A DNA stretch of 64,000 nt from an uncultured Ruminococcus sp. (GCA_902788785.1 CADALT010000011.1:21766-85765); one strand, 5' to 3'. Positions 24,051 to 33,842 are shown, counted from the first letter of the stretch. Notes: a model not told the origin generated them from the letters alone. A program made the numbers and translations.

Positions 24051-24802
24051 AAAAAGTCTCCCTGATGACGGCGGCGGTCTGTACGGCTATGCTGTGTACG
24101 GGCTGCGAATGGGACGGCGTGGAGATCCCCGAGCCTGAATTCGATCATGTTGAAATGCAGGCGGATGATCCCGCAAACGAACCTGAAGCACTGGCAAAAA
24201 CCATGCTGGAAGAATGGTTCGGGCTGTTGTCAAAGGGTGAAAAAGATACTGCAAAAACTTATACCGCAGACCGTGTGGGTAAGTTTGGTGCAGATATAAG
24301 GCTGTTCGATACGATATATCCGGGAGAAGCGGAGATAAGCTACTATGCCCCTGCCAAGTCCGATATGTGCGGTGCAGGATATCTTGTGACGCTCAAAACT
24401 CTGCTGATACCAAAAGACCTCCCCGAAACACGGCTGTACAGTGACTTTGTCATTTCTGTCAGCAGCAAGGGCGAGACACGCATCGAACTCATCACCGAGG
24501 TAGGTGCGCCCGAAGCTATGGACGGTATGCTTTACCGCAAGGCTTATCAGGCTTATAATCTGGCTTCGGATTACTACGAACAAGCCTCGGAGAAACCCTG
24601 GGGTGGGATACACCACAGCTATGAGGGTTCTGAGATGACCAACATGATAGAGGATAAGATGAAGCCCCTCTACAGAGAATATTATGAAGTCGCTATACGA
24701 AACGGCAGGGTAATGTATGTAAGCTGGAGCGATGGCTCGATGACACAGCGCTATCCCCATGCCCCCGAAACAGACGAACTTCTTGAACTCGGACCCCCGT
24801 AA
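24023..24802 (+). CDS. Predicted lipoprotein of unknown function in the cellobiose operon
   Basis: 259 residues. Basic start, hydrophobic stretch and lipobox LCTGC (Cys28) mark a signal peptidase II lipoprotein. The following domain (ALAKTMLEEWFGLLSKGEKDTAKTY) resembles a small NTF2-like/DUF-type ligand domain but I do not recognise a family. It starts within the end of the mutarotase-like gene (GGTGAG upstream), so it is co-translated. It could be a surface partner of sugar uptake, but there is no transporter beside it. The repeat copy B begins directly after its stop. Confidence 0.7.
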   Translation: MLAEVLYRIKKVSLMTAAVCTAMLCTGCEWDGVEIPEPEFDHVEMQADDPANEPEALAKTMLEEWFGLLSKGEKDTAKTYTADRVGKFGADIRLFDTIYPGEAEISYYAPAKSDMCGAGYLVTLKTLLIPKDLPETRLYSDFVISVSSKGETRIELITEVGAPEAMDGMLYRKAYQAYNLASDYYEQASEKPWGGIHHSYEGSEMTNMIEDKMKPLYREYYEVAIRNGRVMYVSWSDGSMTQRYPHAPETDELLELGPP

Positions 24803-24803
24803 A

Positions 24804-24906
24804 CTATATTAAACGACATAAATTTCTATACATCGGAAACTCATCGAAATAAGTATCATAGTTCCGACAAGTCCCCTATGTAGAAATTTTAATGTCGTTT
24901 ACTATA
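24804..24906 (+). repeat. Dispersed inverted-repeat element, copy B (full length)
   Basis: 103 bp bounded by TATATTAAACGACAT and ATGTCGTTTACTATA. Inside, AAATTTCTATACAT pairs with ATGTAGAAATTT, and CGGAA with TTCCG, so the whole unit can fold into one long hairpin. A 34-bp core (24839-24872) matches copy C in reverse orientation with one difference. It lies between the lipoprotein gene and the cellobiose phosphorylase gene. Confidence 0.9.
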
Positions 24907-24915
24907 AACGTTAAG

Positions 24916-24965
24916 AAGTCTTTCCCATATCTTTCGTGGGAAAGGTGGAATATATAATGAAAAAA
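24916..24965 (+). promoter_or_regulatory. Hairpin, mini-ORF and duplicated ribosome binding site ahead of cellobiose phosphorylase
   Basis: CTTTCCCA pairs with TGGGAAAG (24917-24941) and would sequester the first AAAGGTGGA site. That site serves a three-codon frame (ATGAAAAAATGA, Met-Lys-Lys-stop, 24958). A second copy of AAAGGTGGA then serves the true ATG at 24986. A translational control role is inference. Confidence 0.4.
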
Positions 24966-24985
24966 TGAAAGGTGGAAATCAATCA

Positions 24986-27439
24986 ATGAAATTCGGATCA
25001 TTTGACGACATCAATAAGGAGTATGTCATCACCGACCCAAGAACACCTTATCCCTGGATCAACTATCTGGGCACACAGGCGTTCTTCTCACTCATTTCCA
25101 ACACCGCAGGCGGCTACAGCTTCTTCAAGGACGCAAGACTGAGAAGGATCACAAGATACCGCTACAATAACGTTCCCGTGGATATGGGCGGAAGATATTT
25201 CTATATAAACGATAACGGCACAGTCTGGAACCCGGGCTGGAGTCCCGTAAAGACCGAGCTCGACGCTTATTCCTGCCGCCACGGTATGGGCTATACCATC
25301 ATCAAGGGCGAAAAGAACGGCATCGAGGCTGAGGTAACTTTCTTCGTTCCTGTTGACTACAACGGCGAAGTGCAGAAGGTAGTCCTCAAGAACAAGGGCA
25401 ATGCAAAGAAGAGCTTCAAACTGTTCTCATTCCAGGAGTGGTGTCTGTGGAATGCACAGGATGACGGCGAGAATTTCCAGAGGAACTTCAACACAGGTGA
25501 GGTCGAGATAGAAGGCTCTACCATCATTCATAAGACCGAGTATAAGGAGAGAAGAGATCACTTCGCTTTCTATACCGTAAATACCGAGATAAGCGGCTTT
25601 GATACCGACAGAGAGACTTTCATGGGCGGCATCTACAACGGCTTTGCTAACCCGGGCACTGTTATGGCAGGTGAGCCTAAGAACTCTGTAGCTGACGGCT
25701 GGTCGCCTGTAGCTTCCCACTGCATCGACGTTACACTGGACGCAGGCGAGGAGAAGACACTGGTATTCGTACTGGGCTATGTTGAGAACGGTAAGGATAA
25801 GTGGAACGCTGACGGCACAATGAACAAGTCCAAGGCTTATGAGATGATAAAAGCTATGGATACCGCAGAGAAGGCTGACAAGGCTCTCGCTGACCTGAAG
25901 GCAAGCTGGGAAGAGCTCCTCAGCCAGTACCACGTTGAGACTGCTGATGATAAGCTCAACAGAATGGTAAATATCTGGAACCAGTACCAGTGCATGGTAA
26001 CATTCAATATGTCAAGATCCGCATCTTACTTCGAGAGCGGTATCGGCAGAGGCATGGGCTTCCGTGACTCCAACCAGGATCTGCTGGGCTTCGTTCACCA
26101 GATACCTGACAGAGCAAGAGAGAGAATTCTCGATCTGGCTGCTACACAGTATGAGGACGGCGGATGCTATCACCAGTATCAGCCCCTTACCAAGAAGGGT
26201 AACGACGCTATCGGCGGCGACTTCTCCGATGACCCGCTGTGGATGATACTCTCCACCGCTCAGTATATCAAGGAAACAGGCGATAAGACTATCCTCGATG
26301 AGAACGTGCCTTACGATAACGATGAGAGCAAGGCTCAGAGCATGATGCACCACCTGAAGCAGAGCTTCTGGCACGTTGCTAAGGCTGTGGGTCCCCACGG
26401 TATGCCTCTTGCCATGAGAGCAGACTGGAACGACTGCCTGAACCTCAGCTGTCATTCCGATACTCCCGGTGAGAGCTTCCAGACATATACTTCGCCTAAG
26501 TACGGCGCTGACAAGTTCAGCCGTGTGGCAGAATCCGTAATGGTAGCTGCTATGATGGCTTACATAGGACCTGAGTACGTTGCACTGTGCAAGATGAAGG
26601 GTCTTGATGATGAGGCTGCAAAGGCTCAGGAAGCTATCGACACCATGAACAAGAATACTCTCGAGTACGGCTGGGACGGCGAATGGTTCCTGCGTGCATA
26701 CGACGACTTCGGCAAGAAGGTCGGCTCACACGAGTGTGAAGAGGGCAAGATATTCATCGAACCCCAGGGCTTCGCTGTTATGGCAGGTCTTGGCAAGGAG
26801 AGCGGCAAGGACATCACCACCATGAACAGCGTCAAGAAGTATCTGGACAGCAAGTATGGTCTGGTGCTCAACAACCCTGCTTTCACTAAGTATTATAAGG
26901 AGTACGGCGAGATATCCACATATCCCGCAGGCTATAAGGAGAACGCAGGTATCTTCTGCCACAACAACGCTTGGATAATCTGCGCTGAGGCTGCTATCGG
27001 CAGAGGCGATCAGGCATTTGAATATTACAGCAAGATAGCTCCTGCATATCTGGAGGATATCTCCGACCTGCACAGAACAGAGCCTTATGTATATGCTCAG
27101 ATGATCGCAGGTAAGGACGCCAAGAGACACGGCGAAGCTAAGAACAGCTGGCTGACAGGTACAGCTTCCTGGAACTTTGTGGCTGTTTCACAGTTCATCC
27201 TGGGCTGCATACCCGACTATGACGGTCTGAAGATCGACCCATCTATACCCGAGGCATGGGACGGCTTCAAGCTGACAAGAAAGTTCCGTGACAACACCTA
27301 CAACATCACAGTCAAGAACCCCGACCACGTTTGCAAGGGCATAAAGGCTGTAACTGTTGACGGCACTAAGATAAACGGCAATATCCTGCCTGTATTCGAT
27401 AAGGGCACAACTCACGAAGTTGAAGTTGTAATGGGATAA
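24986..27439 (+). CDS. cbp: Cellobiose phosphorylase (GH94)
   Basis: 817 residues, typical for GH94. N-terminal [40 protein letters not shown] and [11 protein letters not shown] are family signatures; the catalytic (alpha/alpha)6 domain carries [22 protein letters not shown], and the general-acid region RADWNDCLN is at residues ~478-486. It phosphorolyses cellobiose to glucose 1-phosphate and glucose in the cytoplasm, saving ATP during cellulose use. No signal peptide. ATG 24986 is chosen for the AAAGGTGGA upstream. Close homologs act on cellodextrin or beta-mannosyl-glucose; the match to the cellobiose branch is by overall resemblance only. Confidence 0.93.
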   Translation: MKFGSFDDINKEYVITDPRTPYPWINYLGTQAFFSLISNTAGGYSFFKDARLRRITRYRYNNVPVDMGGRYFYINDNGTVWNPGWSPVKTELDAYSCRHGMGYTIIKGEKNGIEAEVTFFVPVDYNGEVQKVVLKNKGNAKKSFKLFSFQEWCLWNAQDDGENFQRNFNTGEVEIEGSTIIHKTEYKERRDHFAFYTVNTEISGFDTDRETFMGGIYNGFANPGTVMAGEPKNSVADGWSPVASHCIDVTLDAGEEKTLVFVLGYVENGKDKWNADGTMNKSKAYEMIKAMDTAEKADKALADLKASWEELLSQYHVETADDKLNRMVNIWNQYQCMVTFNMSRSASYFESGIGRGMGFRDSNQDLLGFVHQIPDRARERILDLAATQYEDGGCYHQYQPLTKKGNDAIGGDFSDDPLWMILSTAQYIKETGDKTILDENVPYDNDESKAQSMMHHLKQSFWHVAKAVGPHGMPLAMRADWNDCLNLSCHSDTPGESFQTYTSPKYGADKFSRVAESVMVAAMMAYIGPEYVALCKMKGLDDEAAKAQEAIDTMNKNTLEYGWDGEWFLRAYDDFGKKVGSHECEEGKIFIEPQGFAVMAGLGKESGKDITTMNSVKKYLDSKYGLVLNNPAFTKYYKEYGEISTYPAGYKENAGIFCHNNAWIICAEAAIGRGDQAFEYYSKIAPAYLEDISDLHRTEPYVYAQMIAGKDAKRHGEAKNSWLTGTASWNFVAVSQFILGCIPDYDGLKIDPSIPEAWDGFKLTRKFRDNTYNITVKNPDHVCKGIKAVTVDGTKINGNILPVFDKGTTHEVEVVMG

Positions 27440-27458
27440 TTTGATTTTATAAACATTG

Positions 27459-27493
27459 ACAGAGCGGACATTTTATGTTCGCTCTGTTTTTTT
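27459..27493 (+). terminator. Terminator of the cellobiose operon
   Basis: ACAGAGCGGAC / GTTCGCTCTGT stem, 7-base loop, then eight T. Confidence 0.9.
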
Positions 27494-27517
27494 ATGTTGG
27501 CTGCCCTTTCTAGGCAC

Positions 27518-27545
27518 AAAAAAAGATGGAGTAAAAACTCCATCC
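27518..27545 (-). terminator. Terminator of the 27552-27965 gene
   Basis: On the minus strand, GGATGGAGT / ACTCCATC stem with a T-rich loop followed by seven T; it faces the cellobiose operon terminator. Confidence 0.85.
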
Positions 27546-27551
27546 TGTTTG

Positions 27552-27965
27552 CTATTCATCCATCATATAATCAAAATGTCTGCGATAACGTCTGGGGATA
27601 TTTATCCCGACCATGAATCCCATCTCGGAAAGCACATCCGAGATAACCGCAAAGCCGTCCTTGTAAAATGCACTTATCCTGCGCTGTTTATCATCAATGC
27701 CTTTATAATCGGGCGGACATACAAACGTCCAGTCTGCGCCCTCATCATCAAGAACGATACGGAAAAACTTGTCGATATCGCTGCTTTTGAGACCAAGCCC
27801 CATCATCTCACTCGCCTTGGAAAGCAAGATATGATGCTCGACCGCTTCGTCAACATGGCTTACTATCGCTCGTTTGCCATCGAAAGAGATAAGTACCAGC
27901 AGAGGTTCTTTCTCACGGACTGCGTTATCGACCTCTTTTTCGGAAGGATATTTTATTATTTCCAT
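27552..27965 (-). CDS. Hypothetical cytoplasmic protein
   Basis: 137 residues, no signal peptide or membrane segment. The first part (LLVLISFDGKRAIVSHVDEAVEHHILL) and the closing INIPRRYRRHFDYMMDE do not match a family I know. A GGAGGAG ribosome binding site precedes the ATG. It has its own terminator and lies downstream of the tRNA-Arg gene on the same strand; no clear promoter was seen in the 126-base gap. Confidence 0.65.
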   Translation of the reverse strand: MEIIKYPSEKEVDNAVREKEPLLVLISFDGKRAIVSHVDEAVEHHILLSKASEMMGLGLKSSDIDKFFRIVLDDEGADWTFVCPPDYKGIDDKQRRISAFYKDGFAVISDVLSEMGFMVGINIPRRYRRHFDYMMDE

Positions 27966-28091
27966 GCTATCTCCTCCGTAAAACTTTGTTTGTGCACAAT
28001 ATCAGCAGTGCTGACGTTTGCTGATGCTTCGAGCGCCTGTTTTTTCTATTAAGCGAAATAACGTGACGAATCGGCTTTCCGGGCTAGGGAG

Positions 28092-28165
28092 TGCGCCCGA
28101 CAGGAGTCGAACCTGCGGCCTTCAGAGTCGGAGTCTGACGCTCTATCCAGCTGAGCTACGGACGC
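28092..28165 (-). tRNA. tRNA-Arg (anticodon CCG)
   Basis: Full cloverleaf on the minus strand: acceptor GCGTCCG / CGGGCGC (one G-U pair), D arm GCTC-AGCTGGATA-GAGC, anticodon arm TCAGA-CTCCGAC-TCTGA with CCG at positions 34-36, T arm GCAGG-TTCGACT-CCTGT. The discriminator base is A and CCA is not encoded. It reads the Arg codon CGG. No intron. Confidence 0.95.
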
Positions 28166-28175
28166 TTATTTAAGC

Positions 28176-28203
28176 CCGATAAGGATATCGGGCTTTATTT
28201 TTT
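28176..28203. terminator. Hairpin beside the tRNA gene
   Basis: AAGCCCGATA / TATCGGGCTT with a short loop; the T run lies on the plus strand side. It separates the metG operon from the tRNA gene and may act as a partly bidirectional terminator or as a processing site. Confidence 0.5.
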
Positions 28204-28228
28204 TGAAAAAGTATCTCAGAGCACCATG

Positions 28229-28426
28229 CTAAATTATGTTTGATAAGTCCCACATAAATTTTATCAGCATCAGCAAACCGCATATAATAAGTATCATCGG
28301 TGCTTTTGATGTTCCGTCGGCACCCTTGATTATCTTGACTACTCCTATCGCAAGAGAAGTTATGCCTGCTATACCCGTGCCGATGGTCAATATCCCATAA
28401 AGCACTAAAGCTATCAGCAGATCCAT
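28229..28426 (-). CDS. Small membrane protein after metG
   Basis: 65 residues with two membrane segments (about 4-30 and 43-62) separated by a Lys-containing loop (KIIKGADGTSKAP). It starts within the metG stop codon (TAATG overlap), showing translational coupling. No family recognised. Confidence 0.7.
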   Translation of the reverse strand: MDLLIALVLYGILTIGTGIAGITSLAIGVVKIIKGADGTSKAPMILIICGLLMLIKFMWDLSNII

Positions 28427-30405
28427 TACCTTATCTTAGAGCCGTTTGGCAGAGTCTGGTCGGGGAATACCACCCTTGCAGAACCATCGGGTGCATCAGC
28501 AGCACATATCATGCCGTTGGACTCAACTCCGCAGAGGGTAACAGGCTTCAGGTTAGCCACAATGATGACCTTCTTGCCGATGAGGTCTTCGGGCTTGTAC
28601 CACTGTGCGATACCGCTGACTACCTGTCTGCCGCCGAAACCGTCATCAAGCTGTAAGCAAAGGAGCTTCTTGGACTTCTTTACCTTCTCGCAAGCCTTGA
28701 CCTCGGCTACTCTCAGCTCGACCTTGCCGAAATCGTCGATAGTTATCTCATCACCCAGTGCAGCAGGCTCAAAATTATTTGCAGCCTCATCAGCCGAAAG
28801 CTTAGCCTTAGCCTCAGCCATGTTCTTCTCGATGATAGCATTGAGCTCTGCTATCTCCTTGTCCATATCTATTCTGGGGAAGAGTATCTCGCCCTTATGA
28901 ACAGTAACATTTACAGGCAGCACGCCGAACTTGCCTGCGTTCTCGTATGTGCAGATGTCAGCCGATGCGCCTATCTGCTCCCACACCTTAGGCATGATAG
29001 TTGGCATGAATGCCGAAAGCAGAGTGGATATTATACGTATCGACTCCAGCAGATTGTAGAGAACAGATGCAAGTCTGTCATACTTCGATTCGTCCTTGCC
29101 AAGTATCCATGGCTCGGTCTCGTCGATATACTTATTTGCACGGTCTACCGCAACGAATATCTCCTCCAGTGCATTTTTAAGACGTGTCTCATCTATGCAC
29201 TTATCCACCTTCTCACGAACAGAGAGCAGGCAATCCTTGAGGGACTGATCGAAATCGCCCTCCAGACGCTTCTCGGGAAGAGTTCCGCCGAAATACTTAT
29301 CAGCCATGGCAACAGTACGTGATACCAGGTTGCCGAAACCGTTAGCAAGGTCGGAATTTATGCGGTTTATCATGATCTCGTTGGAGAATGCGCTGTCAGC
29401 ACCCAGAGCCATCTCACGCAGGATATGGTATCTTATAGCGTCAACACCGTAGCGTTCGCCCAACATGAAGGGGTCTACCACGTTGCCCAGCGACTTCGAC
29501 ATCTTCTGCGCCTCACCGTTCTTGTTCTGGAAGGTTATCCAGCCGTGAACAGCCAGGTGCTTAGGCAGAGGCTCTTCCAGTGCCATGAGTATAGCAGGCC
29601 AGATGATAGCGTGGAATCTCATTATATCCTTAGCTACCATATGAACGTCTGCGGGCCAGTATTTATCATAATCATTGTACTTGCCGTTCTTGTAACCCAG
29701 TGCTGTGCAGTAATTCGAGAGTGCGTCCACCCAAACGTAAACTACGTGCTTGGGGTCAAAGGTCACGGGTATGCCCCATTTGAAAGAAGTTCTCGAAACA
29801 CACAGGTCTTCAAGACCGGGCTTGATGAAGTTGTTTACCAGCTCTGTTGCCCTAGTCTTGGGACGCAGATAATCAGTCTCGGTAAGCAGCTTTTCTATCC
29901 TGTCGGCAAACGGCGACATCTTAAAGAAGTAAGCCTCCTCGGAAGCTTCCTTTACAGGACGGTGGCACTCGGGACAGCAGCCGTCAGCATCCAGCTGGCT
30001 CTCTGTCCAGAAGCTCTCGCAGGGTGTGCAGTATTTGCCCCTGTATTCGCCCTTGTAGATATAGCCCTTGTCATAAAGCTCCTTGAATATCTTCTGGACG
30101 CTCTCGATGTGGTAATCATCTGTAGTCCTGATATATCTGTCATAGCTGATGTTCATATAGCTCCAGAGCTTTTTAAACGTAGCCACGATCTCATCAACAT
30201 ACTGCTGAGGAGTAACGCCCTTATCTCTTGCCTTATCCTCGATCTTCTGACCATGTTCGTCAGTACCTGTCAGGAACATGACATCATAGCCCTGCATTCG
30301 CTTATACCTCGCAATAGAGTCGCAGGCGACTGTGGTATAGCAATGACCGATATGCGGATCACCCGATGGGTAATATATCGGAGTAGTAATGTAAAACTTA
30401 GGCAT
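28426..30405 (-). CDS. metG: Methionyl-tRNA synthetase
   Basis: 659 residues. Class I motifs HIGH (YYPSGDPHIGHCYTTVA) and KMSKS (KMSKSLGNVV); zinc knuckle CTPC...CPEC in the connective peptide; anticodon-binding helices; C-terminal tRNA-binding (EMAP/OB) domain beginning DFGKVELRVAEVKACEKVKKSKKLL, a common dimerisation extension. It charges Met-tRNA. GAAAGGGG precedes the ATG. The promoter leaves a leader of only about 55 bases, too short for a T-box. Confidence 0.98.
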   Translation of the reverse strand: MPKFYITTPIYYPSGDPHIGHCYTTVACDSIARYKRMQGYDVMFLTGTDEHGQKIEDKARDKGVTPQQYVDEIVATFKKLWSYMNISYDRYIRTTDDYHIESVQKIFKELYDKGYIYKGEYRGKYCTPCESFWTESQLDADGCCPECHRPVKEASEEAYFFKMSPFADRIEKLLTETDYLRPKTRATELVNNFIKPGLEDLCVSRTSFKWGIPVTFDPKHVVYVWVDALSNYCTALGYKNGKYNDYDKYWPADVHMVAKDIMRFHAIIWPAILMALEEPLPKHLAVHGWITFQNKNGEAQKMSKSLGNVVDPFMLGERYGVDAIRYHILREMALGADSAFSNEIMINRINSDLANGFGNLVSRTVAMADKYFGGTLPEKRLEGDFDQSLKDCLLSVREKVDKCIDETRLKNALEEIFVAVDRANKYIDETEPWILGKDESKYDRLASVLYNLLESIRIISTLLSAFMPTIMPKVWEQIGASADICTYENAGKFGVLPVNVTVHKGEILFPRIDMDKEIAELNAIIEKNMAEAKAKLSADEAANNFEPAALGDEITIDDFGKVELRVAEVKACEKVKKSKKLLCLQLDDGFGGRQVVSGIAQWYKPEDLIGKKVIIVANLKPVTLCGVESNGMICAADAPDGSARVVFPDQTLPNGSKIR

Positions 30406-30468
30406 TGTCAGTACCCCTTTCAGAAAGAATAATATTATTAAACATCACGGCACAAGCCGTACTTATTT

Positions 30469-30497
30469 ATTATAACCCTTTTCCCTGATTTTGTCAA
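30469..30497 (-). promoter_or_regulatory. Promoter of metG
   Basis: On the minus strand TTGACA, 17-bp spacer, TATAAT: a consensus promoter, start near 30462. Confidence 0.92.
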
Positions 30498-30528
30498 GCA
30501 CGGCGTGGTTCTTGAGCGCATTATAGAC

Positions 30529-30568
30529 AAAAAGCCCGCACTCGCCGTATACAGGCTCGTGCAAGCTT
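30529..30568 (-). terminator. Terminator of the 30.7-33.6 kb ABC operon
   Basis: On the minus strand AGCTTGCAC pairs with GTGCGGGCT (two G-U pairs), followed by TTTTTG. Repeat copy C lies between the last gene and this terminator. Confidence 0.75.
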
Positions 30569-30574
30569 TTAGTT

Positions 30575-30676
30575 AATAGTAAACGACATTAAAATTTCTA
30601 CATTCGACACTTGTCGGAACTATGATACTTGTTTCGATGAGTGTGGAATGTACAGAAATTTATGCCGTTTAATATA
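30575..30676 (-). repeat. Dispersed inverted-repeat element, copy C (full length, inverted relative to B)
   Basis: About 102 bp. Read on the minus strand it starts TATATTAAACGGCAT and ends ATGTCGTTTACTATT. Core 30609-30642 is the reverse complement of the copy B core with one difference in 34. It starts three bases after the stop codon of the ABC permease gene. Confidence 0.9.
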
Positions 30677-30678
30677 AG

Positions 30679-32016
30679 CTAGATCGAACGTCGTGTAAAT
30701 GCGTCCCATCCAGTCAGCAGGAACACAACCATGTGTACCGCTATGACCACCAGTGCAACGCCCATCGTCTGATTCGGGAATGATGTTGTGCCGTTATGTA
30801 TCCCCAGCACATCGGTGTTTGCAAATATAAGATATCTGCCCCAGTCAATATGGAACGATGACATTATCATAGATATGGTAGCGCCCACAGAGCTCATGAT
30901 GAAGCCTACGATAATGGCAAGTACACTGCTCTTGGCAAGGCATGAGATCATGAAAGCCATGGTCGACATGATGACCATGCCCACACTTGCTATCAGATAT
31001 GTCTTTACCATATGTATCATGGAGCTCTTCACCACGACATCTTCCTTAACTACCTCCAGATATGGTGCTGTAAAGCCATCAAATCCGAAGAATATGCCTG
31101 TTACGGGTATGCTGATGATAAGGGTGATGAGCATCAGCAAAAGCCCCATGGTGATGACCGTGAAATACTTCGCCGCAAATATCTTGCCACGCTTAACGGG
31201 ATTTATCAGCAAGAACTTTATGGTTCCCTGGCTGAACTCATTTGCCACGCAGCTGCCTGCCAGCGCCAGCATGATATAGCCTATGCCCGTCACTAAGAAA
31301 GGTGTCCTGATAAACACGTCCCAGAAAGTCAATTTCTCATAGGGGTCTATAGATGTAAGTCTCGAGTTTTTAGCCGAGGTATTCTCGTAGATACCGTTAT
31401 CCAGCATATACTTGCCAATGATGACCTGATCGGTGCTTGACAAAGTCGACTGATAATAATCCGTATAGCCCGCCATGGCATTTACCACATTCTCTATGAT
31501 CTTATTCTCTTCGGCATATTCCTCACCGCTGAATGGGATATCATGGTCGAGCCTGTACTGCATTTCCCAGGTGTCGCTTTCTGTCTTTGGTTCATCCACC
31601 CTGTACTTGCAGTAGCCTCTCCAGTCGTTCGTTTTCATGAGCATGGTGAGCTTCTGTATCTCCTGCTTGTCATCAGCCTTGTTCAGCGTTTTTATGTTCA
31701 TAACCGCATCGAACTGCCACTGTTCATTTATATCCGCAGCCTCCAGCGCTTCTATCTTGTATTGCGCAAGACCGCTTTTGTCCTCGCCGTTTTTCAGCGT
31801 ATACAGATCTTCCTGTATGATATTCTCCTTCCACGAAATATCATTGCTATACGAATTCATTTCCTCCATAGAAATATGATTTACCAGCTTCATGATACCG
31901 GGATAGCATATCACCACAGCTACAAATATCACCAGCAGCACTCGTGTGGAAGTCTTTTTATATATCTTTATGTACTCGTTCTTCACAAGTCCCACGAAGT
32001 TATGCAATCTGTCCAT
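30679..32016 (-). CDS. ABC-2 type transporter permease
   Basis: About 446 residues. One N-terminal membrane segment (near TRVLLVIFVAVVICY), a ~190-residue extracytoplasmic region, then five membrane segments in the C-terminal half (for example GIGYIMLALAGSCVANEFSQGTIKFLL, with the Glu-Phe-Ser-Gln-Gly-Thr motif usual in ABC-2 permeases next to the membrane). Works with the ATPase encoded just upstream. The start is uncertain: ATG 32016 touches GGAAGGAG, whereas TTG 32007 lies 9 bases from it and may be the true start. The gene overlaps the ATPase stop. Substrate unknown; exporters of this type often move lipids, antibiotics or peptides. Confidence 0.85.
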   Translation of the reverse strand: MDRLHNFVGLVKNEYIKIYKKTSTRVLLVIFVAVVICYPGIMKLVNHISMEEMNSYSNDISWKENIIQEDLYTLKNGEDKSGLAQYKIEALEAADINEQWQFDAVMNIKTLNKADDKQEIQKLTMLMKTNDWRGYCKYRVDEPKTESDTWEMQYRLDHDIPFSGEEYAEENKIIENVVNAMAGYTDYYQSTLSSTDQVIIGKYMLDNGIYENTSAKNSRLTSIDPYEKLTFWDVFIRTPFLVTGIGYIMLALAGSCVANEFSQGTIKFLLINPVKRGKIFAAKYFTVITMGLLLMLITLIISIPVTGIFFGFDGFTAPYLEVVKEDVVVKSSMIHMVKTYLIASVGMVIMSTMAFMISCLAKSSVLAIIVGFIMSSVGATISMIMSSFHIDWGRYLIFANTDVLGIHNGTTSFPNQTMGVALVVIAVHMVVFLLTGWDAFTRRSI

Positions 32017-32947
32017 CTCCTTCCCTATTGGTAAGCTCAATGAACACATCTTCGAGCTTCTTGTTTTCCTCACACACAACAGAGTATATATTTATATCTG
32101 CCGCAGAGAGTTGTTTTATTATGGCTGCGATATTCTGCCTTGCAGTTTCACTGTCAAGATCAATGCGCAGCTTGCCGCCGCCGACAGATGTTACATCAAT
32201 ATCCAGCACCTTGGCAGCCGCCTTTTCATCATCTGTCTCTATGATATAGCTTGCCTTGTCGCCCTCGGATCTTGACTTTATCTCGTCCATGGTGTAGGTA
32301 CCTATCATATGACCCTCTGCGATTATACCTACTCTGTCGCACATAAGCTCCATCTCGCTCATGAGGTGTGATGATACCATAACGCAAACGCCGCTTTCAT
32401 GGGCAAGCTGTCTGAGTATATCTCTGAGCTCCTTGATGCCCTGCGGGTCAAGACCGTTCGTAGGTTCGTCCAATATGAGCAGTCTGGGCTTGTGCATAAG
32501 CGCCTGCGCCACACCCAGTCTCTGGCGCATACCCAGCGAATAGCCCGATACCTTCTCATTTATCCTGTTGGAGAGCTTTACTATCTCCACAGCCTTGTCT
32601 ATCTCCGAAAAATCCAGACCTCTCATGCGTGCATACTGTTTGAGGTTGTCACGGCCTGTCATGAATTTGTACATCTCGGGGTTCTCAACTATGCCGCCGA
32701 CATTCGCCATAGCTTCCTCAAATTCCTTTTCCACATTATGTCCGCAGATAGTTATCTCGCCCTCATCTATGCGCAGCAGTCCCACTGCCATCTTGATGGT
32801 CGTGGTCTTACCTGCACCGTTGGGTCCCAGAAAACCAAAGACCTCGCCTCTGTAACATTCAAGCTCCAGGTCGTGAAGTATCTGCTTCTTTCCGAAATAC
32901 TTATTGAGCCCTTTTACGCTAAGTACAACTTCTCTGTTATCCGACAC
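32000..32947 (-). CDS. ABC transporter ATP-binding protein
   Basis: About 315 residues. Walker A GPNGAGKTT, signature YSLGMRQRLG, Walker B LLILDEP followed by TNGLDP, and switch His in VSSHL. C-terminal ~90-residue domain is of the kind seen in ABC-2 exporters (CcmA/NatA-like). GTG 32947 is preferred: GGAGGT lies 7 bases upstream, inside the end of the preceding gene; the frame could be extended to 32977. Its 3' end overlaps the permease gene, so ATPase and permease are coupled. Confidence 0.93.
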   Translation of the reverse strand: MSDNREVVLSVKGLNKYFGKKQILHDLELECYRGEVFGFLGPNGAGKTTTIKMAVGLLRIDEGEITICGHNVEKEFEEAMANVGGIVENPEMYKFMTGRDNLKQYARMRGLDFSEIDKAVEIVKLSNRINEKVSGYSLGMRQRLGVAQALMHKPRLLILDEPTNGLDPQGIKELRDILRQLAHESGVCVMVSSHLMSEMELMCDRVGIIAEGHMIGTYTMDEIKSRSEGDKASYIIETDDEKAAAKVLDIDVTSVGGGKLRIDLDSETARQNIAAIIKQLSAADINIYSVVCEENKKLEDVFIELTNREGDGQIA

Positions 32948-33596
32948 CCATACCACCTCCGTTCTCTTTTCCTTCAACGCTGAGATCAGAGAAACCGCCT
33001 GCTGTAGCTATTTTCCAGACTCCGTCACTTTTTTCCAGCGTAACCGTATATGTACCATTGACCACAACGCTGTGTTCAGCTGTCAACTTTTTGGTCACAT
33101 CTTTTTCTCCGATAACATCTTCAAAATACCATTCGGTCTGCATCATCTCTCCGAACTGCATGATCTCGGGGGTACCTATCATATCGACTTTCATCTCGTA
33201 CTCTAGCTCCACCGTTGCACCGTTTGGACCTGCCTTATAGACATCTATACGCTTTGATCTGAACTCGCCGGACTTTACCTCGCCGTTCTCTTTTGAGGGC
33301 TGATTTGCCATAAACAGCATATTGCCCTTGGCGATAGTCGCCATCGTGTCCTCGACTTTAGACTTGCGGTCAACATATTCGTTCATTATAAAAGCCCTCT
33401 GCTTGCGCCTTACAGCCTCACCGCTGCCTATGGAGCTTTCTGCCAGTTCCTGCCCGAGTTCTTCCATACGGTTTTCAATGTCGGGTATGTTTTTTTCAAA
33501 TTTTGCGTCCTGTATTATGACGCTCACCGTTAAACCTGCCGCCAGCACTACTGCCAGCACTATGCCACGGTTTAACTCCTTCCATTTTATTCTCAT
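32937..33596 (-). CDS. Membrane-anchored extracytoplasmic protein, first gene of the ABC operon
   Basis: 219 residues: one N-terminal membrane segment (about 11-28, IVLAVVLAAGLTVSVII) then a helical region (ENRMEELGQELAE) and a beta-rich C-terminal domain of the kind found in small sensor/lipoprotein partners (GTYTVTLEKSDGVWKIA). Family not recognised. Good GGAGG site and its own promoter; the ATPase gene starts inside its last codons. May be the substrate-sensing or partner subunit of the exporter. Confidence 0.75.
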   Translation of the reverse strand: MRIKWKELNRGIVLAVVLAAGLTVSVIIQDAKFEKNIPDIENRMEELGQELAESSIGSGEAVRRKQRAFIMNEYVDRKSKVEDTMATIAKGNMLFMANQPSKENGEVKSGEFRSKRIDVYKAGPNGATVELEYEMKVDMIGTPEIMQFGEMMQTEWYFEDVIGEKDVTKKLTAEHSVVVNGTYTVTLEKSDGVWKIATAGGFSDLSVEGKENGGGMGVG

Positions 33597-33632
33597 ACAC
33601 TGCCTCCATTCTGTTTAACAAACGTTGTATAA

Positions 33633-33661
33633 ATTATAGCATATCCACGGGCTCTTTTCAA
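33633..33661 (-). promoter_or_regulatory. Promoter of the 33.6-30.7 kb ABC operon
   Basis: On the minus strand TTGAAA, 17-bp spacer, TATAAT. The rest of the divergent 411-base gap (33662-33842) is AT-rich and holds nothing I recognise. Confidence 0.85.
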
Positions 33662-33842
33662 GATTAGTTCCCGAGTATTTACTTTAGAATAACTTAATTT
33701 TTGCTTAAGACTTTTAAGCAGACCGTGTATCATTAGCTTTCTTACTTATCTTGTGACCCTGCTGCCACGTTCCTTTTGCTGAATTTACCGAAATATCGCC
33801 GTGCAATAGTCCGATTTTTTTCACTTATTTTGCGAAAAAAGG

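Noticed and set aside
30406-30497. T-box or SAM riboswitch for metG
   Set aside because: The consensus promoter leaves only about 55 bases before the start codon and no anti-terminator pairing is seen.
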